Source: Euperipatoides rowelli (lineage: Eukaryota; Onychophora; Udeonychophora; Euonychophora; Peripatopsidae). Taken from it: DNA of 15,247 nt. The notes beneath the pieces were generated by a model that saw only the letters and a program-made list of their open reading frames with translations, had not been told where the DNA came from and searched no databases. A program made the position numbers and the translations under genes. Below are positions 9,066 through 15,247 of this stretch, one piece after another; position 1 is the first letter of the stretch, and each line of letters begins with the position of its first letter. Location of the stretch: assembly GCA_003024985.2 (NCBI GenBank), contig PXIH01S0000380.1. One strand, 5' to 3'.

Positions 9066-9287
9066 TTTTTCCTTCTTCTTCAACTGGGTTTTTCCCAACT
9101 GTCAACACAAACTTTCGGACTTTCAGCTAAGGTTGCAGGTGTAAGCTCCCCATCTCCTTATGCCACTCTTGGTATTCGCCTAGCAAACTTAGGAGCACCA
9201 TTTAGTCTAGAAATGGCCATTGATTGGGTAATGGAATTTTTTGAAATTATCAAAAATAATAAAAAAACGGTTTATTGCCACTCTTGA
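9066..9287 (+). other. Unassigned open segment of 73 codons
   Basis: Between TAG 9063-9065 and TGA 9285-9287 one plus-strand frame stays open and reads with protein-like composition, for example TFGLSAKVAGVSSPSPYATL and LGAPFSLEMAIDWV. There is no ATG near the start. A CAG/GTGTAAG donor-like site lies at about 9137. I do not recognise the sequence and it does not resemble PHLPP. The last third overlaps the copy 2 element, so the whole stretch is unlikely to be one intact exon. It may be a decayed coding relic or chance. Confidence 0.25.
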
Positions 9288-9430
9288 TTATCATGGGTTT
9301 GGGGCATAGTTGTTAATTATATAGTAGCAGTTATGTTTCACGTTAGGATGAAGGTTAGGACTGTAAATAATAAAATAAGACTGCTATCCATTTTAATCAT
9401 GTAACATTCAGTGATAGCCACTGATTGTTC
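9205..9430 (+). mobile_element. MITE-like element, copy 2 of a three-copy family (decayed)
   Basis: The interior follows copies 1 and 3 block by block: TTATTGCCAC, ATCATGGGTTTGGGGCATAG, GGTTAGGACTGTAAA (9353-9367), CTGCTATCCAT and ATCATGTAAC (up to 9406). The outer ends are poorly conserved: GAAATGGCC on the left faces a weak partner ATAGCCACTGATTG on the right. This is the most degraded copy and its limits are approximate. There is no ORF of its own. Confidence 0.6.
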
Positions 9431-9809
9431 TCGGACTAAAAAGTGTACCTGAGTTTGACGGCCAACCACAAGTAAAAAAAAAAACTCATACCAATGATGT
9501 TTGGTCAAAAATAAGGACCAGTTCCTGGTTTGAAGCAGCTGAGGTTAAACCATTTATATACAAATGACTGTAACTCTGATTGTCCTCCTTCTGTCTTCAA
9601 TTATTAGTTGTCATTGTTTGAACTAAAAAGCATTTTCTTATTCGACAATATAAATAAGCTTTACCGGTTTCTAAAAATCATTAAAAAGATGACAGTACTC
9701 TCTTAAATTCCAAGCCCAGTCATAATATCGTCGTTATTCTATTGGAAACGCTTTGAAACTTTAAAATGAACTAGAATGAAACAAGAGGACAGTATAAATA
9801 TACAGGAGA
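9431..9809. other. AT-rich non-coding stretch
   Basis: No gene, RNA gene or bounded repeat was seen. Confidence 0.5.
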
Positions 9810-9817
9810 CATGTGAC
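9810..9817. repeat. 8-bp target-site duplication, left
   Basis: CATGTGAC, which matches CATGGGAC at 10305-10312 in 7 of 8 positions. Duplications of 8 bp are characteristic of hAT transposons. Confidence 0.7.
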
Positions 9818-10304
9818 CAGAGGCATACCAAGAGAGGGTGGGGGGGGGTTCAGACTGCCCCGGGTGCCACCACAGAAGGGGGTGCCATAAAAAACATTTT
9901 TTTTATTTTTTTTATTTTTTTAGGGGGAAGGTGGAGTGGGGTGGTACAGGGTGTGTGGGATGTGTGAGTGCCATGTTGTGTGTGAGGGTGCAGGGTTGGG
10001 TGAGAGGGTGCAGGATTGGGTGAGAGGGTGCACGATTGGGTGTGAGGGTGAAGGATTGGGTGTGAGGGTGAAGGGTTGAATGGGGCAGAGGGGTGCGTTC
10101 TTGTGTTTAATTTCGATTGTAATGAAATTAAGACAGAAAGTCAACCAAACATTCAGACAACTAAAAAAAAAAAAAAGCTTATCAAAATAAGACGGACAAT
10201 CAACAAAAATTCCAGACAACTAAAAAAAGCTTATCCAAATATTTGTCAAGGGGGTGGCAAAAGTCAGTTCAGCCCCGGCACCAAACAGTCATGTCACGCC
10301 TCTG
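9818..10304 (+). mobile_element. hAT-type non-autonomous element (MITE)
   Basis: The left end reads CAGAGGCATACCAAG and the right end, reverse-complemented, CAGAGGCGTGACATG; the first seven bases are identical and about 12 of 17 match. Subterminal CCCCGG-containing blocks lie inside each end. Near-perfect 8-bp duplications (9810-9817 and 10305-10312) flank the element, and CAG ends with 8-bp duplications mean hAT. At 487 bp it encodes no transposase and would need one in trans. It carries a 20-bp minisatellite and, at 10132-10240, a twice-repeated module of a GACA-rich segment, an A run and GCTTATC, shared with the element at 2263-2550. It is strikingly G-rich on the plus strand. Confidence 0.8.
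9975..10078 (+). repeat. 20-bp minisatellite inside the hAT element
   Basis: About five tandem units of 20 bp, each close to GGATTGGGTGTGAGGGTGAA. Variants differ mainly at TGAGAGGG against TGTGAGGG and at GCA against GAA. Adjacent units are most alike, as expected from local duplication. The G-rich strand contains many GGG triplets. Confidence 0.8.
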
Positions 10305-10312
10305 CATGGGAC
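10305..10312. repeat. 8-bp target-site duplication, right
   Basis: CATGGGAC, one mismatch from 9810-9817. Confidence 0.7.
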
Positions 10313-10390
10313 ATAATATAATTTATACAATGAAAGTAACTACTGTATTTTTATTTCTTATTTAAAATATGTTTTCTGTTAAATAAAACA

Positions 10391-10484
10391 AATTTTAAAA
10401 GAAAATTGTATCGAAATCAGTTGAAAATAAAACCTTTTTATTTTAATATTTTTCAATTAATTTTGATACAATTTTATTTAAAAA
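10391..10484. repeat. AT-rich foldback (long inverted repeat)
   Basis: AAAATTGTATCGAAATCAG and the following TTGAAAATAAAA on the left pair with an imperfect reverse complement ending in TTTGATACAATTTT on the right, leaving only a few bases of loop. The arms are about 40 bp with a few mismatches and one short insertion. It may be a small foldback element; AT richness lowers the weight of part of the match, but GTATC/GATAC fixes the register. Confidence 0.55.
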
Positions 10485-10486
10485 TA

Positions 10487-11443
10487 ATCCCTATCCTTAC
10501 CCAAGATAAAATTTAATTTTCTTGGAAATGAAAGGGAAAAATATCACTAGTACTGGGCAACTTTTAGGCCCAAGTGTAATAAATGTCTTTGGTGGCATCT
10601 AAAGAAATATCGCAACGCTGGCCAGTGTTCATACAATCTTTTTTAAATTTTTTATAAACATGTTTTGAACATAACTGATAACTAACATTTTTAAAAGGAC
10701 ACATGAATTGTGAGTCACAGACTTACAGTAGGTAAAGTCATGTCTGGTCGATAAAAAAATAAAATAAGCTGAAACCCAATACAATGGATGCCAATCTTCA
10801 TTTTCAATGACAGTGATGCAATTGTAAAAACTTAACCAGCGGCTGTATATATCTATTCATGATCGGAGATCGTCACACCTTATTAAAAAAAAAAAAAAAA
10901 TATTTTACCTTTTAAGACATGTACTTTTCTATCCAAACATTCTTTTGTAATTAGTGTATAAGAAACAAAAATATGTCAAGAATGTTTTCAAAAAATCACA
11001 TTCTGTTACAAGATTATATATATAAAAAAAAATTGAATTGCTGTTACAAAACGTCCTTTAAAAAAAAAAAAAAAAAGAAATACTTTATTTTTTTTGTACT
11101 AATTATTGCTAAAATAATTTGGAATTAAAAGATTCTCTACTGAAAATATTGGCTGATGATTTTTAAAAAGTTGGCATTTTTTAAAAAAAGGTTGACATTT
11201 TTTCTTCTGCCTCATTTGATTTAAATGTAAATAATAATAATTAGCACATGTACTGGTAAATATAATTTGCTTAAAAAATGTATTCGTCTGAAAATAATTT
11301 ATGCTTCTGTCAATCAAATACATAGATTTAATATTCTTGCAAATGAATTTAATAAAAAAGCAAAAAATGTTTTTTCAAATTTCGAGATTATTTAATGTAA
11401 TGTTATAATTTTTTAATTATTATATTATAACTTTTTTTTTTAG
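10487..11443 (+). other. Presumed intron upstream of the LRR exon
   Basis: AT-rich with A runs (about 10884-10900 and 11060-11076) and no recognisable exon. It ends with the acceptor: a T run from 11432 followed by TAG at 11441-11443. The TAG is in frame with the exon, so the reading frame cannot extend upstream and must be entered by splicing. Confidence 0.65.
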
Positions 11444-11766
11444 GCCACTGCTCAGCTGCCAAATTCGGCTGATTTATCTAATAATCATTTGGAGTTCCTG
11501 CCAGAAAATCTTTTTGTTAATGATCGGCTTTCCCGACTCAATCTCCGCCATAATGCTTTAAAAGAACGTCCCATCGAAGAGGATATTTATACTATCGGTT
11601 GGGTGGATGATCTCCACAGGTTTTCAAATCTTCGAAGTCTCAATCTTGCTGATAATGATTTGCATGTGTTTCCACCTACCTTATGTAGAATTAAAACTCT
11701 GATTGAATTAAATTTAGCAAGTAATAAACTTGAAGAAATCCCATCTCAGATTGCAGAGCTCACAAA
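11444..11766 (+). CDS. PHLPP: Internal exon of a PHLPP-like leucine-rich repeat phosphatase
   Basis: PHLPP proteins combine a PH domain, a long LRR array and a PP2C-type phosphatase that removes the hydrophobic-motif phosphate from Akt and PKC. This exon encodes 107 codons plus two bases, all LRR. Repeat 1 is residues 5-27 (ADLSNNHLEFLP), repeat 2 is 29-62 with LNLRHNAL and an extra stretch ERPIEEDIYTIGWVDDLHRF, repeat 3 is 63-85 (LNLADNDLHVFP, LC), and repeat 4 is 86-108 (ELNLASNKLEEIPSQI). From memory, PHLPP1/2 have the same run after the PH domain: LNLRHN, an ERP-containing longer spacer, LNL..N.L..FP..LC.I.TL.ELNL and PSQI. Entry is phase 0 after a T-run/TAG acceptor; exit is phase 2 at a perfect GTAAGT donor (11767-11772). 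The PH domain, later LRRs and phosphatase must lie outside the window. A different LRR protein is possible but less likely. Confidence 0.82.
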
Positions 11767-12228
11767 GTAAGTATAATACGATATTAGTTTTTATACCACA
11801 CATGTATTTATTATTACATTTGTCATATCCGTTAAATCAATGTGTAATATTCTTATTACATTTTTTATGTTAATGAAATAAGTAAACATTTTTTCATAGC
11901 AATGAAAATAACATTCGGCGGATTAAATTACAAAGAAATGTCCCCTATTGTTTAACGTTCATTTTAAAAAGCAAGGAACCATTATCTTAACATTGCAAAA
12001 CATTTATGAGTTCAAGTATACCAGATATTGTATTATATTGATCAGCAGTGTATTAAACTACCAACCACTATACAAAATTGAAGTGTTAAGACAAAAACTG
12101 GACTCGGAACTCTGCCGTACTGAAACTAGTAATATTTTTATTAACTGTATAAAAGTTCCTAATATAGTATTAGAGGTTTATTAGAACAATATTTACATAG
12201 GCTATATTACAAGGAAATAAAATATTCT
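11767..12228 (+). other. Presumed intron downstream of the LRR exon
   Basis: Begins with the GTAAGT donor. An acceptor-like TTTTTTCATAG ends at 11899, followed by a frame-compatible run that includes ENNIRRI and stops at TAA 11988-11990. It lacks the front of an LRR and does not match the next PHLPP repeat, so I do not call it an exon. A longer frame at 11948-12184 has no recognisable content. Confidence 0.5.
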
Positions 12229-12265
12229 ATAAAGCCCTAGCCCTTAAAAAGGATGTGGGCTTTAT
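12229..12265. repeat. 37-nt stem-loop
   Basis: ATAAAGCCC (12229-12237) pairs perfectly with GGGCTTTAT (12257-12265). Inside, CCTT pairs with AAGG around an AAA loop, with TAGC and ATGT as an internal bulge. It lies just after an AATAAA (12216-12221). It may be the structured end of a decayed element. Confidence 0.5.
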
Positions 12266-13344
12266 TTACAAAATTATTAATTATAAAAAATTTAAAATGA
12301 TGCACAGAAGCAAATAATGAATAAATAAAAACATAAAATTAAAGTTAAACAAAAAAGGATAAGTTCAGTAATATGATTGAACCGATAAACAATAATTTGA
12401 GTTCAACAGAAGATTCTCCTATGTTCACAGTCTCAATGGCACAAGAATGATTCTTTCCTGGTGAAATCCAAACTTTGCTTTAAGACAGTTCACAAGTAAT
12501 TCATCCTCAATAGGGTCACAAACATAACTCATTATACATCTTCAATAGTCTGGTCGTGTGGCTATAACATGAGATGACATACAATAATGTTTAAAACTAC
12601 CGTAGACAATCCTCAAATCTCTCATAATCCATGAAGACATCCAAAATTGTGCATCGTCAACTTTACATTATAAAAGGAAAAAAAGGATTCTGACTTTGGA
12701 TGCATGAAATAAATAAGTGCAAAATATAAAACAAAGTAAATACAAATGAAGAGATTGGCCACCAACAATCCTGGGATTGCATTAATCTACATGCACAACG
12801 AAAAATAAAATATGATATAGACTGATAATCTGGAAGTGCATCCACTGCCATAGACAATCCAAATCATTAGAATAACTAATCTCCCCATGATTTATCGTAA
12901 ATGATAAATAAAAGTAAACTCAAGAAACCAAATAAAATTAAGATATAAATTCAAACAAGAACAATGGCTGCCAATCGGCACCCTAATAACGATTATACCA
13001 TCTATTATAATAAAAGGCTAACGCTGCTCCTCACTGTTATGAATGATGCACATAATTTCATCGTTAGCAAAAAAGGGTCCAACATGATCTTACCTAAAAA
13101 ACTAAAATATTAAAACACCATAAAATACAAGTCCTGACCGACAATGTAAGACATGATGCAGGGGGCGGTACATACTAGCTGGAAATGGCCTTCGCCAAAT
13201 CCAACTACAAAATAAAAAATAGAAATTGAGTTCGAAAAAGCAATCCAATGTTCTTTTATTATGAAAAACATGCACACATGCAAAGTAAGCAGTATGAAAT
13301 TATTAGCATTGACTCAAGCATGCAAAGGCGGTCAAGTGTTTCTC
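12266..13344. other. A-rich non-coding stretch
   Basis: The plus strand is rich in A and, over much of its length, has more C than G, which suggests old element sequence in one orientation. Translations of both strands gave nothing recognisable. A minus-strand frame at 12663-12857 is open but hydrophobic and unassigned. Confidence 0.4.
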
Positions 13345-13450
13345 GCATCTGTTTACAATCTCATGAATGATCAGATCATGAATACGGCATTTACTATAAA
13401 ATAGTATTCATCGCATTAAGAAAGTAGACAATGCACTACAAACTCATAAC
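13345..13450 (+). repeat. Degenerate dispersed repeat, copy B
   Basis: Counterpart of 4704-4806: TGTTTACAATC, the palindrome TACTATAAAATAGTA (13392-13406), GCATTAAG, AAAGTA, CAATGC and ACTACAAACTCAT occur in the same order and spacing. Confidence 0.5.
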
Positions 13451-14585
13451 GATAAAACACAACTAAAATAACAGATTTGATATAGTATGTTTGATTCATT
13501 GTTAAAAAATAAAAATAAAACAATATATCTTAGAATTAGGGATTGGCTTTCACTATAGCTGCAAATTTCTTATATTCGTACTCCTTCTAAAATAACGAAG
13601 TAGGCACGCTGGAAATTTTGTAATTCACAATCATCCTTAAATATTAAAAATTTCCACTGTAGTGTATGAAGGTACACACTATCTCTCCCCAAGGACCTCC
13701 TAGGATTAATTATGTTTACTTTCATTTATTTTTTTATATCTTAGCACCACACACTGTTCTTCCGAATGAATAAGTGTGCATGTGCACTTTATTGTCATTC
13801 TACGGTAATAAAACATGTATAATAAAAACAATCCTTACAAATCGTCTTAAATTCACATTTATTTAATTATATTGCATTTATTTGGCTGTGAACCCTTTAC
13901 AGCTTATTAACTAGGCCTAATTACTATTTTTTTTAATAAAATAAAGTGCAAGGTACTTTATTTTATTTACAACTAGGTATATTTATATATTCAAATTACT
14001 TCATTAATTATTTTTACATCTTTTTCTTCCTTTTTTTTATTCTTTTCTTCCTTCTGTTTTTTACTTTACTTCCTGTACATCCATTTTACTTCTTTGATTC
14101 CTTTTTTTGTTAATGACCTTTGAAAATCTAGTTAGGGGAAGGGGGGGGGGGATTTTTGGTCAAATAATAATCAAACTATGGAGCTTGTGTAAGTTCCGGC
14201 TTCCCGTATATGCTTTGGTCAGATTAGCTACTGCAATACCAACCTGTCAGTACCGGTACTATTAACTAACTACCGGTACTTATCATTTATATTATTGCTA
14301 ATGTTTCAATTTGTAATGATGGAAAAATACAATTTTTTAAAGAAAATTTTATTAAAATCCCAAATATTTAAAAAAAATGTTAAAATTTTTTCCATGGGGC
14401 CCTTTGGTGTCTTTAATTCCTGTGCTATAGGGCTTCAAATTCAGTGATTGCACTTTCTTTTACTTTTTCATATCCTCCAGTAATGATCAGTGCATTGATA
14501 TTTGGCACTCATAACTGTATATTCAATGCAAAATTACAAACAAGATGTTCATTGTAAATAGGGATGAAACTATTATTAGAAGCCG
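13451..14585. other. Non-coding stretch with hairpins and a G tract
   Basis: No gene was seen. It holds a perfect 13-bp hairpin (13935-13967), a run of 11 G at 14141-14151, and repeated ACCGGTAC palindromes at about 14250-14280. At about 13600-13670 GGAAATTTTGTAA and TTAAAAATTTCC form a loose inverted pair. Confidence 0.45.
13935..13967. repeat. Perfect 13-bp hairpin
   Basis: AATAAAATAAAGT (13935-13947) and ACTTTATTTTATT (13955-13967) pair without mismatch around the loop GCAAGGT. The function is unknown; it may be a small foldback remnant. Confidence 0.6.
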
Positions 14586-14876
14586 TTAAAAATTGAAAGG
14601 CCTTATAAAAATTTTACCGCGTTTTTAACATCTGCGCATATATTTCTGTTATTACGGTAATTTCCTGGAAATTGGATCAAAATTCTCTAAATCGATCAAA
14701 AAAGTATTATTTCACCCTTTCATCATCATAGGGTTGGGGAAAAGTGGTTTTAAAAAGTAGTTGGAGTTAGGGTTCAGGGTTGTGGTAAGGTTAGGACTGT
14801 AAACAACAACAACAACAAAAAAGCTGCTATCCATCTTGATCATGTGACTAAATTTATAAGGCATTTCAATTTTTAA
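14586..14876 (+). mobile_element. MITE-like element, copy 3 of a three-copy family
   Basis: The best-preserved copy. The 24-bp ends, 14586-14609 (starting TTAAAAATTGAAAGGCC) and 14853-14876, are inverted repeats with one mismatch. The 291-bp interior matches copy 1 (reverse orientation) and copy 2 (same orientation), including ATTTTACCG, AACATCTG, TTATTTCACC, AGGGTTGGGG, GGTTAGGACTG (14789-14799), GCTGCTATCCAT and GATCATGTGAC. A CAA microsatellite at about 14803-14818 is private to this copy. AGCC lies just outside both ends (14581-14584 and 14877-14880), a possible short duplication. There is no ORF, so movement would need a transposase supplied elsewhere. Confidence 0.8.
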
Positions 14877-15247
14877 AGCCTCATCTAATATTTGGTATTC
14901 GGCCTGTTCGGCTGGATTACATAATATCCGGTATTCCTTAAAAATGTTAGAAATAAAATATAAGGTCTATGTCTATTGTATTTTAGAAAATCAAAGTGCC
15001 TTTACGAATGTATCGTGAGGGAAGTAAAGGCCAGTTATTGTTCTTGTTTAACAAAAAAAAAAAAAGATAAAGAGGAAAATAATACTTTGATCTATTGTAT
15101 CCTTGAATGGAAAAATTAATTACAACACTAACGCTAATTAATTTCAATAGAATAACAATATTTTCACTATTATAATCTTATGGAAATACAAATATGCCGG
15201 ACAACAACAGACTGTAGTCCAACGAGGTTTTTCCTGGTCCTAATCTA
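14877..15247. other. Non-coding stretch to the window end
   Basis: No gene was seen. The sequence just after copy 3 (TATTTGGTATTCGGCC and TCCGGTATTCC) resembles the ends of some hAT-type repeats and might be part of an older element into which copy 3 inserted; no boundary could be fixed. Confidence 0.4.

Noticed and set aside
9776-10321. Several open frames on both strands rich in Gly/Val or Pro/Ser
   Set aside because: They are readings of the hAT element and its 20-bp minisatellite; the low-complexity residues come from the tandem repeat.
11099-11323. Minus-strand open frame of 74 codons
   Set aside because: Lys/Asn/Phe-rich translation of AT-rich intron sequence; no motif.
11948-12184. 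Plus-strand open frame of 78 codons after the LRR exon
   Set aside because: Non-ATG start, no acceptor in the right place, and no LRR or other motif.
12663-12857. Minus-strand hydrophobic open frame of 64 codons
   Set aside because: Apparent hydrophobicity follows from T-rich codons on that strand; no conserved motif or neighbours.
14789-14822. Telomere-like GGTTAGG words in the third MITE copy
   Set aside because: They are not in tandem and are part of the conserved interior of the MITE family.

Overview
The window looks like a piece of an AT-rich invertebrate animal genome. It has no operons, Shine-Dalgarno sites or long ORFs. It does have a spliced exon with canonical borders, a tRNA-derived SINE, a decayed non-LTR (Jockey/CR1-type) retrotransposon, several hAT-like or other inverted-repeat elements, and many homopolymer tracts. 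The species cannot be read from the sequence; a mollusc is a guess from the general look of the repeats.

The only convincing host coding sequence is one exon at 11444-11766 (+). It encodes leucine-rich repeats whose sequence and irregular spacing match the first LRRs of PHLPP, the PH-domain leucine-rich repeat protein phosphatase that acts on Akt and PKC. It begins directly after a polypyrimidine-AG acceptor and ends at a perfect GTAAGT donor. No PH domain, further LRR or PP2C-type phosphatase exon was recognised, so most of the window is probably intron on either side of this exon.

Region by region: 1-1626 is AT-rich non-coding DNA with a small palindrome and a C tract. 1627-1905 is copy 1 of a terminal-inverted-repeat element that recurs at about 9205-9430 and 14586-14876. 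2263-2550 is a hAT-like non-autonomous element. 2995-3199 is a tRNA-derived SINE bounded by 14-bp target-site duplications. 5485-7195 (-) is a broken Jockey-like LINE whose 3' part is split by a foreign 411-bp segment, itself a broken coding relic, between 28-bp direct repeats; an undetermined base lies at one junction. 7234-7346 is a small inverted-repeat element. 9810-10312 is a hAT-type MITE with 8-bp duplications and an internal 20-bp minisatellite. 10391-10484 is a foldback. The PHLPP-like exon follows, then about 3.4 kb of non-coding DNA with hairpins, a degenerate repeat pair and the third copy of the terminal-inverted-repeat element.

The main interest lies in the mobile-element history: a three-copy MITE family, two elements with different termini that share an internal module in opposite orientation, a cleanly bounded SINE, and a nested insertion. 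I saw no CRISPR array, toxin system, viral genome or new gene cluster. Homology statements come from memory of family motifs; no database was searched.
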